From Acanthosepion esculentum (lineage: Eukaryota > Mollusca > Cephalopoda > Sepiida > Sepiidae): DNA of 64,000 bases. Position numbers and translations under genes: made by a program. Of this stretch, positions 1 to 11,027 are shown piece by piece; the stretch's first letter is position 1, and each line of letters starts with the position of its first letter. The stretch covers positions 58,684,746 to 58,748,745 of the forward strand of contig OZ038479.1 in the NCBI GenBank assembly GCA_964036315.1. The letters run 5' to 3'. The notes below the pieces were generated by a model. The model saw nothing but the letters and a program-made list of their open reading frames with translations. It was not told where the DNA came from and ran no database searches.

Positions 1-420
1 TTATGACCTGCTTTGTGTTATTTTCAAATTACATCTTTTCGGCGTAGAAGCTAAGTCAATCTGGGTTCAAAATATTTTAAATCAACATTATAATTTCTGA
101 TTTTCTTAAAATAAGTTTTGAAAAAATGATAATTGATTTTTAAAAGAATTTCAAACTGAGATTTTCATCTTTTTTATAAAATGGATGCCATAATAGATTA
201 TGTCAATTTTGCTGACTCAAAAAAAAAAAAAACAAGATTTTTAACGAAAATTTCGGACGTGCTCGGAATGATTAAAAAATGTAAAAATAAATACCTCGAA
301 AATACTGTGATCTTTCCTCTTAAATAACATGAACATTTAGACGATAAAATTTTATTTTCGTCAACTTTGGGGTCTTTTTCATCATGCTATGATCTTTTTT
401 AGCGATCTCATGGAGGTACC
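1..420. repeat. Dispersed AT-rich repeat module
   Basis: There is no gene here. From about 190 to 420 the sequence matches 32370-32605 in the same orientation and 31166-31420 in inverted orientation. All share the block 'gcgatctcatggagg' or a close variant, 'catcatgctatg' and 'gtgctcggaatgattaaaa'-like text. It is an old dispersed repeat, moderately diverged by eye. Confidence 0.6.
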
Positions 421-515
421 TATACGGTAAAAAAAAATCCTATACAGCAAAGTTTTTTACGGCGAAAATTCCTAAGGTGAGTTTCCTCCAGCAAAAATGT
501 TTACGGCGAATGTTC
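421..515. repeat. GCCGTA-rich inverted-repeat module
   Basis: This is a short module of imperfect sub-repeats built around 'ttacggcgaaaattcct' and 'cagcaaaaatgtt'. The same text recurs at 26810-26895 and, inverted, at 26230-26300. There the two copies face each other like terminal inverted repeats. Only one end is visible at this locus. Confidence 0.5.
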
Positions 516-863
516 CTAGAACCACTTGACCCAATTCTTCCACCGTTTTGCTATCGTACGTTTCTGATTCTGTGATGAAGGGTTGTTGACATCAGCATTA
601 AAGTTTTTGTACACGGCTTCTTCCGATGACTTTGGACACTTGATTTTGGACTTCCTGTTTCTGATCGATTTTGTTATGCAGGATTCCGCTCTAGTCTGAG
701 TGCCATTATGGTTCGACTTCAGAGCCGCTCTCCTATTCATCTTAGAATCTGTTGGTTCGCGTTGCTGAATTCCACATAACTTTTTGCAGACTTTTCCTTG
801 ATGGATTCTCATCACTCTGAAAGTGTCAAAGACCTTGTTACAGCATTTTTCTTCAAGCTTCAC
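516..863 (-). pseudogene. Retroelement zinc-finger-like ORF fragment
   Basis: This is a minus-strand open frame of 115 codons beginning with GTG, so the true upstream part is missing. Near the N-terminus it reads C-C-N-K-V-F followed by 'RIHQGKVC'. That resembles the single C2H2/C2HC finger preceding the RT or gag part of several invertebrate non-LTR or uncharacterised retroelements. The rest is basic and Ser/Asn-rich without a domain I recognise. The terminal stop lies in the flanking repeat, so the frame may end by accident. It sits inside dispersed repeats, and a related background stretch near 26900 lacks it, so it looks like an inserted fragment. The family assignment is inference from one motif. 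Confidence 0.4.
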
Positions 864-1057
864 AGGTCAATTTATAAAAATATTAACTTTCTATTGAATT
901 TCTGAAAGAAAAAAAACATGAACTTTAGTCTTAAGACAATGGGAAGTTTACAAATAAACAGCTCATCATATCTTGCTTAGATCTTCTCCCATTAAACTTT
1001 ACAATCACCAACTATAGCAAGGAACTTTCATTGCCTTCCCTTTAACTTATCTATTTC
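864..1057. repeat. Dispersed repeat flanking a SINE
   Basis: The sequence from about 900 to 1057 is paralogous to 28215-28345 and in part to 46040-46110. Shared strings are 'gaactttagtct', 'ttttacaatcacca' and 'ctatagcaa'. No coding potential is seen. The paralog at 28345 continues directly where this copy is interrupted by the SINE. Confidence 0.55.
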
Positions 1058-1510
1058 TTATGGGCACGTGGCCAAGTGATTAGAACGTTCGCATTCTGAC
1101 CATGAGACCAGAGTTCGAATTTCACCATGCTCAATTTGTCAGGAAGGACTGGAGGGGTCGATCGCAGTGTGCGGTACCTTTGGAAAGTGTCTGAAAACCA
1201 TACCACAGGTTGACCCAAGCCTTGTGAGTGAAACTGGGTAGACGGAAACCTTGCGTGCCAGCCATGGATAGCTAGCACGCACGAAGTCACAAGTCATCGT
1301 GGCCGTGGGCTTGAGCGTGCTGGCTTTGTTAAAATTGTTGAATTCGGGTCTCTTTTCCAGAAACTGTAACTATGGTCTGCTCAGCATAACTGCTGTATAA
1401 ACCACAGGTCGGCTCTGTGGGTGTTGAATAAATACGAATGCTAGCCGCCCTAATAGACGGATATCCTCGAATACGAGTGACCAGCTATATCTATACATAC
1501 GTACATGCAT
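1058..1510 (+). mobile_element. tRNA-derived SINE
   Basis: The first ~72 bases look like a tRNA. The outer ends GGGCACG and CATGCTC pair at 6 of 7 positions counting one G-T. An A-box-like 'tggccaagtgattag' and a B-box-like 'gagttcgaattt' sit at normal spacing. A GC-balanced body of about 380 bases follows, unlike the AT-rich surroundings. The paralog at about 28345 runs 'atctatttctcaaaattctcc' uninterrupted, whereas here the same text is split around 1057 and 1510. This defines the insertion to within a few bases. The end coordinate is approximate, and no clean target duplication is visible. Confidence 0.65.
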
Positions 1511-2222
1511 TTTCTAAAATTCTCCGATGCTAATAACATCATGTGATAATATTCATGTGAATATATTGTAATTACTTCTTATTACAAATTATTTTGTTTG
1601 AAATCCCTCTTTTCAAAAAGATTAAAATTGTGCATTTTTGGTTTTAAACGTTAAAAAATAGGCATACCTTGAAATTTTGATAGATCTATATACAACCATT
1701 TCTATCATTCAGTTGGTTAGGACTCTTTGCCTCTCTAAAATCATAATCTATAATCATCAGTTTTTATTTTTTTTTATTTCTTAGCATTTTCAAGAAAGTA
1801 GCGCTCCATAATTTAATGTGATTTTTCTCTCTGGTAAAGCCATCATCCCAATTGTGAAAACAAATTAAGCAATGGCTAGGTAGGACATACAAATTCATAT
1901 TACACATCACTTTTGTTCAACTCCCTCTTTCTAAAAAATATTTATTTATGTGGGAGGCGAGTAAACAACTAGATGGTTGTCCAGTGAAAATCGGCATGCT
2001 CCGTTTAAATATTTTACATTAGAAAGTCTACCATAAAAAGTAATTCACTCATAAGACGTTATCACCATCAGCATTACTTATCAGTCCTCTTAGTGTCTCA
2101 ATGGTCAAAAAAAAAAGGAATGATTGAGGCAAAGCCGCCCAAAACAGTTGTATGATTTTACATTCCACTTCTAATTGTTAATAATTTATTTCCGATTGGT
2201 ACATTTACCCGTTTTTCAGGTG
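1511..2222. other. AT-rich background, no gene
   Basis: No credible reading frame is present. The part from about 1790 to 2180 is paralogous to 28480-28760 and 46270-46360: the strings 'aaagccatcatcccaatt' and 'gtaattcact' recur. It is an old duplicated background disrupted by the Gypsy insertion at 2227. Confidence 0.5.
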
Positions 2223-2226
2223 AATC

Positions 2227-2948
2227 TGTGGTGGCACGGAGCAAGCGAAGGACCGGATATTAACCCTCAGAGGTTTAGACAGCAAATGACCAATACTGGT
2301 CTTTGCGCACCCGGCTCCACGCAGAATTTCCGGGGGAAAATTAAAAAGAAATAAAAAGAATAATAAGCAATTTCCACCAATTAAACGGCTCCGCGCCATA
2401 CCCAACAGTTTGTTTCAGCAGACTGACTCTGATCCGATGGGCACACATAAATAGAGCGATAAATTCACTTCTAGGAGAGAAAGCTTTGAAGTACCGTCAG
2501 TGAATGTCGCTACGCTTTTCTCACCCATCAAACCCGATGCCTTCAGCCTTCCTTCACCAACGGAGATATCAAAGGACTCCTACCAACCCATTGACCTCAC
2601 CTTTCATCTCCTGTGACCAGCACGTCATGAACTTAAGTATTAACAAAAGACACTTATATTCTTTTAATAATCGGATTTCTCTTCTATGAATGAACATTTT
2701 GTAACGGACTTTGTGCGTGTAAATCAAGAAACATTGTACTATTCATTGATGTTGCATTTAAATACAAAGTGTTTTTGATATACCCTTCTCTTTCGTATGT
2801 TATTTTGTTTATGTTATGGTGACCCCAGTTTGATTGCTTGTTGAACCTTTAGGCCAAACTAGCGACTGTCCCGAAGGACTGCTACTATTTATCTACCTTC
2901 TGATACAAGCAACAATTAACAACGAGAACTCTACCCCCCATCACCATA
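2227..2948 (+). repeat. 5' LTR
   Basis: The LTR begins TGTGGTGGCACGG and ends CACCATA. It matches the 3' LTR base for base except at 2635 (A vs T) and 2865 (A vs G). The start is fixed because similarity begins exactly after the AATC target duplication. The terminal dinucleotides are TG...TA rather than canonical TG...CA. Confidence 0.9.
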
Positions 2949-2950
2949 AG

Positions 2951-2968
2951 TGGTGACGCCGACGTGAT
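2951..2968 (+). other. Primer binding site, tRNA-Trp type
   Basis: The 18 bases 'tggtgacgccgacgtgat' start two bases after the LTR. They are complementary to the 3' end of metazoan tRNA-Trp (…ATCACGTCGGGGTCACCA, recalled), with one mismatch at the eighth base (G for C). tRNA-Trp priming is characteristic of CsRn1-clade elements. Confidence 0.8.
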
Positions 2969-3055
2969 TTTAACACATATATATACACGCACGCACAAAA
3001 AAAAAAAATTGAACTGTCACAAAATTAGAATTTTTATTCAACACAAACCAAAAAC

Positions 3056-3862
3056 ATGGCAGATGACGCTGAAGAAACCACAATTAATCAAAACCAACCA
3101 ATCCAAGCTGTTGCGATAAAACCACCAAACTTCATTGAATCAAACGTAATAGCTTGGTTTGCGATAATGGAGGCGCAATTTAATATTGCAAATATAAGAC
3201 AGACCAGTCAAAAATTTTTTAACACTTTGGCAGCTCTCCCTGTGGACATAGTAGGAAATATACAGCCAACTATACTGCAATCAAAAGATTACGACGCACT
3301 AAGAGAAGCAGTGACGGGCGCTTACGAGAAAACAAAACCAGAGATGCTGGACAAATTAATGTCGTCATCGACTGTAACAGGTCGTCCCTCAGTATACCTG
3401 AATGAACTTATGTCATTAGCAAGCCGAATTGGCGTAGGGGACGATATCGTACGTCACAAATTTATTCAAGCCCTACCTCACTCCATTAAACCAGTGGTAG
3501 CGGCACAAGTCGATTTAGACACAGATCGCCTTGGAAGAATGGCGGATGACTTACTATTATATTTTAACAAACGAGACACCGCACATATTCGACAGATTTC
3601 GGGGAAGCAAAGGGATGAACAGCAAAATAAAAATGAAACTAAAAGGATACATGGCTGTTCCCACAGTGAAAATAAATTCCCTACCAGTGTTCGCCCTTTT
3701 AACAAGGACCAAAAACCTCTAATTTGCCGAGCGCATTTATACTTTGCGGAACGTGCAAAATTTTGTAAGCCGTGGTGCAGATGGCCAAATAAACGGAATG
3801 TTCAAATGCAACCCAACTCTCGCCCAAATTCACCAGTTCCTCGTGAGATTTCGGAAAACTAA
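3056..3862 (+). CDS. gag: Gag polyprotein of CsRn1-like Gypsy
   Basis: This 268-residue Gag starts at an ATG 88 bases after the primer site. Residues 20-170 form the capsid-like helical part (P-P-N-F…A-W-F…Q-F near 23-42, as in related Gags). Residues 180-222 are basic and Lys/Asn-rich. Residues 224-241 form a CHCC finger, C224-X2-H227-X9-C237-X3-C241, followed by R-W-P-N-K-R. This CHCC pattern replaces the usual CCHC knuckle in the CsRn1 clade. Gag would assemble the particle and bind RNA. The frame ends in TAA at 3860-3862, just before the protease in another frame. It appears intact apart from that end. Confidence 0.88.
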   Translation: MADDAEETTINQNQPIQAVAIKPPNFIESNVIAWFAIMEAQFNIANIRQTSQKFFNTLAALPVDIVGNIQPTILQSKDYDALREAVTGAYEKTKPEMLDKLMSSSTVTGRPSVYLNELMSLASRIGVGDDIVRHKFIQALPHSIKPVVAAQVDLDTDRLGRMADDLLLYFNKRDTAHIRQISGKQRDEQQNKNETKRIHGCSHSENKFPTSVRPFNKDQKPLICRAHLYFAERAKFCKPWCRWPNKRNVQMQPNSRPNSPVPREISEN

Positions 3863-3870
3863 CTAGGTGA

Positions 3871-6800
3871 GAGGTGTTAGCTTCCATTTCCTCGCCGCTT
3901 CTCATTGTAGCCGCACGGTTAGGAGCTCAAAGTTTAAATTTTATTGTGGATACAGGAGCTGCCGTATCTATACTTCCGAAGAGATATTTAAGCGGAGCTG
4001 TAACATACCCAACCAATATCTCTTTAGTGTCTGCCAACGGTCAAAAGATTGAATGCTCAGGACAAGCAGTACTGAATCTAACACTACGGAACCTCAGACG
4101 AGAATTTACCTGGACATTTATAATAGCCGAAACTGCTTAGCCACTCCTAGGATACGATTTCCTAAACCATTTCGGGCTAATGGTGGACTGCACAAACAAT
4201 AAGCTGATTGATAAAATGACTAATAGACAATCCGATGCACATCCATCGTCTATTATCATGAATATAGATTTAGTACCGAATAAAGATGCTAACAAAATGG
4301 TACGAGCAATTCTGGAGAAATACCCAAACTTAATTTCTCCTCATCGCGACACGAATGCAACAAAACCAAAGATATTCCATAGAATAGAAACTGGTAGCAA
4401 CCCTCCTACTTTCTCCAGAGCCAGACAATTATCAGCTCAGAGATGTGAAATTGCAAAAGAGGAATTCAAGAAACTCCTAAAGGCAGGAATAATTTCCCCT
4501 TCAAACTCTGAATGGAGTTCAGCCTTACATATGGTACCGAAGTCAGACGGCACATATAGACCTGTTGGCGATTACAGACATTTAAATACCATAACAAAAG
4601 CCGATCGATATCAAGTCCCAAATATAAATTCCTTGTCTTCGAAGCTTCATAATAAGAAGTTCTTTTCAAAGATAGACCTGTCGTCTGCTTATCATCAGAT
4701 ACCTGTACATCCGGAGGATGTTTGCAAGACAGCCATCTCTACCCCTTTTGGGTTATTTGAATATAACTATATGCCTTTCGGACTACGGAACGCATCATGT
4801 ACTTTTCAGAGAATGATGGACAATATCTTTCGTGATACTGATTATACCTTTGTATATATCGACGATATCCTTATATTCTCAGAAGATGAAGAAACTCATT
4901 CCAAGCATATCGACCTAGTACTACAAAAACTGAGTGAGTACGATTTTAAAATTTGTCTCTCCAAATGCATATTTAGTGCTAATGAATTAGACTTTTTAGG
5001 ATTTCATATTTCTGCTAGTGGTCTCAAACCCAGTGCTAAAAAGTTGAATGAATTAAGTGAATTTCCTCAACCAAACGATTCCAAATCACTACGCCGATTC
5101 ATCGGAATGGCAAATTTTTACAGAAAACTTGTGCCAAATTTCAGCGATATCATACTACCTCTCACGGAAAAAATACGTTTAAACCAAAATTCCAAGTCAT
5201 TAACCCTAACAAAGGAAGAAATTGAATCTTTCGAAAATATGAAAAAGTCTTTATCAAATGTAACTGTTTTGGCTTTCCCCAGCTCGAAAGCTAACAACTA
5301 TCAACTTGTAACAGACAGTTCGAATTATGCGGTGGGTGCAGCACTTCATCAAATGATTGATAATCAACCCATCCCCATAGGTTTCTTTTCAAAGAAATTA
5401 TCCCAAACCCAACAAAAATATTCTACTTTTGACAGAGAACTACTAGCTGCCTATCTAGCAGTACTCCATTTTAAACATTTAATAGAAGGCAGAAATGTAA
5501 TGTTACTGACGGATCACAAACCACTTTGCAGTGCTTTTAAAAGCCAGTCTTCCTTAAAATCAGATAGACAACAGCGTTACCTCTGTTTTTCCAGCGAATA
5601 TGTAAATGACATTTCACATATAAGAGGTTCACAAAATATAGTAGCTGATTGTTTATCACGACCTGTCAACGCGATCACTATTTATATATGTGACTTACAA
5701 GAAATAGTGAAGCATCAAGCTACTGACAATGAAATTCAGGCATTCAAAGATCAACTGAAACCATACACAATAAATCAAAATGAAACCATATTATGTGACA
5801 CGACATTACCTTTTCCACGACCTTTTGTGACTGAAAAGCTCAGAAAATCGGTATTTGACAGTCTGCATAATCTATCACATCCAGGAATAACATCTTCAAG
5901 AAAAATAATAAAATCCAGATACTATTGGCCGAAGATGGACAAGTCAATAAAAACCTGGTGCACAGAATGCCAGCACTGCCAACAAGCAAAAATAATAAAA
6001 CACACAAAAAGCAAAGTAAATCCATTTGAATTACCTTCCAGTCGTTTTGAAACGGTGCATGTGGATATTGTCGGTCCCTTACCACCAGTAAAGAACCAAA
6101 CTGACCCTTATTTTTCACCATATCGATATTTATTAACATGCATTGATAGAAATACGAGATGGATAGAAGCATGCCCAATAACAGAAATTACGGCAAAATC
6201 AATATCAACGGCTTTTGTCAATCTGTGGATCTCCCGATTCGGGGTTCCTCTTCATGTCGTTACGGACAGAGGAAGCCAATTTGAATCCGAATTATTCTCA
6301 GAACTATCAAAAATAATAGGCTTCCACAGATTACGAACAACGGCGTACCATCCGCAAACGAATGGATTAGTTGAGCGAGCACACAGAACTTTAAAAACGG
6401 CTATTATAGCCAGGAAAGAATCGTGGTTGTCAGCTCTTCCTATCGTCCTTTTGGGAATGAGGATAACACCTAACGAATCAAACTATTCTTCATTTACTGC
6501 AGTAACAGGGAGTCATGCACAAGTCCCCCGATTGTTAATTGACTCTATCAAGAACGAGAATAGTGAAATGACAAACTCGCACGTTAAAATTCTAGCCGAC
6601 GAGATGCAAAAATTTGACATGGACAAATTATCCAGGGGACACCTGCATACAATACCTAATTCTTACATTCCAAAAGATTTACAAACATGTAAAAGTATCT
6701 GGCTAAGAACAGACAGAGTAAGAAAGCCATTGGAAGCTCCATACACAGGTCCATTCCAAGTATTAAGTCGTCATGAAAAATATTTTACTATTAAAAGATC

Positions 6801-7011
6801 GGATGACGTACATAGTAATGTTTCAATAGATAGACTAAAACCTGCATATATTTCTGAAAATATAAAATCAAAAGATTCCATTGGATCAAGACTGGATTTG
6901 GATAACTCCCTATCTTGTTCCGAAGAAACTAATGATAACAAACCAGAAACTAGAACGAAGTCCGGTAGAACGATTAAATGGAAGAAAGAAAACACATATT
7001 TTTATTACTAA
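3871..7011 (+). pseudogene. pol: Pol polyprotein with one internal stop (protease, RT, RNase H, integrase)
   Basis: The pol frame is open from 3871 to 7011 except for a TAG at 4138-4140. The protease active site D-T-G-A is encoded at 3949-3960. After the stop, an ATG at 4180 starts a 943-codon stretch. Numbering from there, RT spans about 75-280 with the first Asp at 166 and Y-I-D-D at 226-229. RNase H spans about 370-490, beginning near T-D-S-S at 377. The integrase HHCC finger covers about 560-600. The integrase core has D629, then T-D-R-G-S near 695 and E about 35 residues on (a normal D-X35-E). A C-terminal GPF/Y-like module lies near 850. All catalytic residues I can check are present. 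A single C-to-T change could explain the TAG (CAG to TAG); this is inference. Confidence 0.9.
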
Positions 7012-7075
7012 AAAAAAACAAAAAAAAAAAAAAAAAAAACAACAACAACAACTCCGTTTACTGGGGCGAAAGTTA
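7012..7075 (+). other. A-rich/CAA spacer and polypurine tract
   Basis: After the pol stop come a long A run and CAA repeats, then 'ggggcgaaag' at 7063-7072. The latter is a plausible polypurine tract for plus-strand priming, separated from the 3' LTR by three bases. Confidence 0.5.
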
Positions 7076-7797
7076 TGTGGTGGCACGGAGCAAGCGAAGG
7101 ACCGGATATTAACCCTCAGAGGTTTAGACAGCAAATGACCAATACTGGTCTTTGCGCACCCGGCTCCACGCAGAATTTCCGGGGGAAAATTAAAAAGAAA
7201 TAAAAAGAATAATAAGCAATTTCCACCAATTAAACGGCTCCGCGCCATACCCAACAGTTTGTTTCAGCAGACTGACTCTGATCCGATGGGCACACATAAA
7301 TAGAGCGATAAATTCACTTCTAGGAGAGAAAGCTTTGAAGTACCGTCAGTGAATGTCGCTACGCTTTTCTCACCCATCAAACCCGATGCCTTCAGCCTTC
7401 CTTCACCAACGGAGATATCAAAGGACTCCTACCAACCCATTGACCTCACCTTTCATCTCCTGTGACCAGCACGTCATGAACTTTAGTATTAACAAAAGAC
7501 ACTTATATTCTTTTAATAATCGGATTTCTCTTCTATGAATGAACATTTTGTAACGGACTTTGTGCGTGTAAATCAAGAAACATTGTACTATTCATTGATG
7601 TTGCATTTAAATACAAAGTGTTTTTGATATACCCTTCTCTTTCGTATGTTATTTTGTTTATGTTATGGTGACCCCAGTTTGATTGCTTGTTGAACCTTTA
7701 GGCCAAACTAGCGGCTGTCCCGAAGGACTGCTACTATTTATCTACCTTCTGATACAAGCAACAATTAACAACGAGAACTCTACCCCCCATCACCATA
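7076..7797 (+). repeat. 3' LTR
   Basis: This is the partner of the 5' LTR, identical in length and differing at two positions. It is followed at once by AATC (7798-7801), which completes the target duplication. Confidence 0.9.
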
Positions 7798-7801
7798 AAT
7801 C

Positions 7802-8459
7802 AATTGTCTATACTAATTTACTGTGAAGTAATCCTTGTTCTTATTTAGGATCTGTGATGGCTTCCTCCCATTGAAAAAAAGAATTGTGTTGAGGAGTTGT
7901 TATTAAATTATTGGGTCAAAAGATGTATCAAAAGGTTAAGGTTTTGGTGAACATAAATTTCTCCACAAACAATTTGAAATTTTCTTTTTGGAACAATGCT
8001 GACAAAACATAGTAAATATACAACGAAAAATCTCTTTCAACAAACAATAAAAATATTTATATAACGATTAATATATAAAGATTGAATGATGTGTAATTCA
8101 GTGAATTAATGTTTGGTTGAAGAGTATGTTATTTAAGTCACTTGAAAATGTTCTTTTAACAAGTGAAGAATGTTCAAAGAGTGTGAAATTATAGAGAAGT
8201 TGTAATTAATAAAAATCTGTTTAAAAAATGAATAAAACAGTTTGTAACAATTTCTATAGTAGAAAATTGCAACTTTTAAATGTAGCAGGAGTTACTTGCC
8301 TTTAACTGTTAGTTTGAACTGGTCAAAGTTTGCAAGGCAAAACGTTTTTAACTAAACTGAAGGAAATGGTTTCAGTTCATGAAACAATAATTAGTCTCGA
8401 TGAAAGAAATGTTCTTCAATAAGAAAGTATCGTAAGTTCGGTGTAAGATGAGTTCAGAG
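7802..8459. other. AT-rich intergenic sequence
   Basis: I see no gene, RNA or clear repeat here. The composition is strongly AT-rich with stop codons in all frames. Confidence 0.5.
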
Positions 8460-9430
8460 AAACTTATTGAGGGAGAGAAAAATTGTATTTTTCGCTTGAC
8501 GATCAAGAAGTAGTATTTATACGAAAAATGTAATTTTTAGTTTAACACTTCCGAGTTAAAATCGGCATAAATAATTTGAAATATGTTTCCGTTCAAATTC
8601 GTTCACTGTGATGAATGACATCGGTTGAGATGAATTGAGTGAGTGTGTTGAAAATCATATGCTCTCAGGAGGCACGCTTGTCGTGATAAAAATCTCACCG
8701 TGAGGTTCGCTCATGTATTTATTTAGTTGTATGTCACGTGACCAGCTCGCGAAGATGTTTAATTCTTTTCAGAAACTTTTTGGCGGTCAATTAGTTTTGA
8801 ACACAACTGGCGTGGCGTTGTAATATTTTTCACATATATTAGCCAATCAGAAGTTGGAAATTTATTCGAAGCTTTTGTGATCCACTTTGGCGTTTGTTGT
8901 TTGTTGTCAAGAGAAATATTACATGAAAAATGAATTAAAGTATTTAACAGCCAATAGAATTCACAGAGTCAAAGTAATATAATTAAGTAGAAGTTGAATA
9001 GTAAAGTTATGCTGTAGTGACTACTCCGATTTACCACGCCTACAAAATACTTAGTTATTATTGGTTAAAAAATAAGTACTGTTTACAACAGGACAATTTA
9101 CCTATCGCAGTATCCACACGAAATTTTCTGCCATGACTTTGTCTAACTTGGTTTTCTAAAAAAATCAGTGATTGGTCAATTTTTATCCAATCGTGTGTTT
9201 TAGATATTCCTTTCGATATTTTTCCCCGCTTCTCTCTGGAGCATACTCAAAAAGTATTTAACAGTTTGTACTCCAGAAATAAAGTAGTAGAACAATAAAT
9301 CAGCAGAACTCAGCAACGTACGCGTATCTACATTCTTCTACTCACGCACACACAGACACAGAACTACCATTACACTACACTGTTAACTGTCTGTCACAAG
9401 CCAAGTCACAAACCAACTTCTATTATCCTT
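8460..9430 (+). promoter_or_regulatory. LTR-like block with CCAAT and TATA motifs
   Basis: This stretch is less AT-rich than its flanks. It has a CACGTG E-box near 8738 and CCAAT or ATTGG motifs near 8842, 8951, 9061, 9171 and 9190. A TATA-like 'agtatttaacag' lies near 9255, then two AATAAA signals (about 9279 and 9293) and a CA-rich segment. The order enhancer-like motifs, TATA, poly(A) signal is what a retroelement U3-R has, so a solo LTR is my preferred reading. Neither terminus nor a target duplication could be fixed. A cellular promoter remains possible. Confidence 0.3.
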
Positions 9431-10199
9431 TTGTACAAACTTTTCATTCTTGAATTCAAATCTTATTTGTTCACTGAACTCTGAACATTTCAACAAGAAA
9501 ATTCTTAAGTCCATTATTCCCATCTTGTATCAGATATCATTCCAAGGGAAGCTACTTTTCTCTCCCTAAATATTAATACATAAGCACAATTGTTGTACTC
9601 GTTGATTTTCAATACATATTTTATTGTTGAATGCAATTTGATCTCTTGTTCTTCTTTCCTTGTGTTCTTGCAAATTTAAATGTATGTGCTCTCACTAAAA
9701 ACGCAGCCTCACTAACAACCTCATTAACAATTTTAAAACAGATCTGAGCCGCACACCACAATGCCCACATAATAGAAAAGTGAAGAAAAAAATCACAGAA
9801 TGAAGGGAGCTTAAGCAATTTGGAACTACCAATGTCACAAAGACTTTATAATTTTATTTTTCATAGAACACAGTTTTAATAACAGGTTTAGTTCCTGTTT
9901 GTGTATGGTTCTCAGCTGTCAGCCAAATATTGTTTCCCCTTCCGGGTCTTTATTTTGTCTCCAGGAAGAATTTTTTTGTGTTATTTCATCTTGGTTGAAA
10001 TATTTGATTCTTCTTTGAAAATTTGATCTCTGAAATTGGAAAACCTTCTGCGGCCAGCAGGCTCTGTCCATTTGTGTGACGTATCATTCCTTTCTGCTAT
10101 TTAACCACCTTCTACCTTGAAATTTCATTAAATTCTGAAGCTAATCTGGGAGACCTTCTCTTTTTATAACAATCGAAGTGGCTCAAGACAGACTTTAAC
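9431..10199. other. Intergenic, no feature recognised
   Basis: No reading frame with family resemblance is found. The short minus frame near 9621-9818 shows no motif. Confidence 0.45.
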
Positions 10200-11027
10200 T
10201 TCAAATGTATGTTGTTTGATTGGATAATAAATAAAAATTGTACATATATTTTGAATTTGAAAATTGAAATTGAAACAATCCACCTTGACCAAAATAATTT
10301 GGGCGGTTCTTTAACAGTAAATTCTAAAAATAGAAAAGTTCATACACAAATGTACGTTTTTATAAAGCGTCCAGCTTTCGTTAAAATACACTTCTCTAAA
10401 AAGTATGTGTGTATGACAAAATAAAACGATTATAGTACTTATTCATTTAACGTTTTTAATTAATTATTATTTTAAATTATTTTATGTTAATAACTAATAA
10501 AATTCTTTATAAAATCTAATTGCAAATATTTCGAAACAATTTTGCTTTTCAGGCGCAAAATATTTGCTTGTAAAAATATGTAAATTTTATTTGATGTAAG
10601 AATTTGTGATATGAACTTATTGGACTTTTAACTAAATGTTTGTAAAATCATATACCTCACATTATAAATAATTTTTGCACACGTTATCATTGTTCAATGT
10701 ACCGATTTTGATTGTTATTTATTTCTAGAGTTTAGTAGTTTCAATCGTCCATACTTATTCAACTTCTTTTGCAACCATTTTCAAATTTGGTAATAGAATT
10801 TGTTGACCTGTGACCTTGATGACTACCATTTGTAAAAAAAATAAAAATATTATCGATATATTAACCAAAACGCGTTAATTCGGTTAATTAATCATTATAA
10901 TTTAATTTTTTACTTTGAAACAAATCACTAGGACTAATATTTGATTTTTAAATTTGTTTTCATTTTCATTTTTTGTCTAGTGTTCGATATATAACGAGTG
11001 ACCATGTCACTATTTTAAATTAAAATT
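10200..11027. repeat. Long dispersed block, paralog of 59920-60730
   Basis: The order of landmarks is the same in both copies: 'gaaacaatccacc', 'ttctaaaaatagaaaagttca', 'gcttttcagg', 'gttatttatttctagagtttagtagtttt', 'gacctgtgacctt' and 'gaccatg'. No coding capacity is seen in either copy. The block continues across the insertion at 11028 into 11813-13211. Confidence 0.7.

Larger units (their letters stand above)
2227..7797 (+). mobile_element. Ty3/Gypsy retrotransposon, CsRn1-like, nearly complete
   Basis: This 5.57-kb element has two 722-bp LTRs, a tRNA-Trp-type primer site, a gag ORF and a pol reading frame in the order protease, RT, RNase H, integrase. The four bases AATC flank both outer ends (2223-2226 and 7798-7801), a 4-bp target duplication. 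The LTRs are collinear with a constant offset of 4849 and differ in my alignment at only two sites (2635 vs 7484; 2865 vs 7714), so insertion was recent. The Gag CHCC motif together with a tRNA-Trp primer site are known hallmarks of the CsRn1/Kabuki clade. It is not autonomous as read: one in-frame stop interrupts the protease region and the gag-pol junction is disrupted. Confidence 0.93.

Noticed and set aside
2205..2405. Minus-strand 66-codon frame repeated at 6910-7254
   Set aside because: It is duplicated only because it lies in both LTRs and has no coding features.
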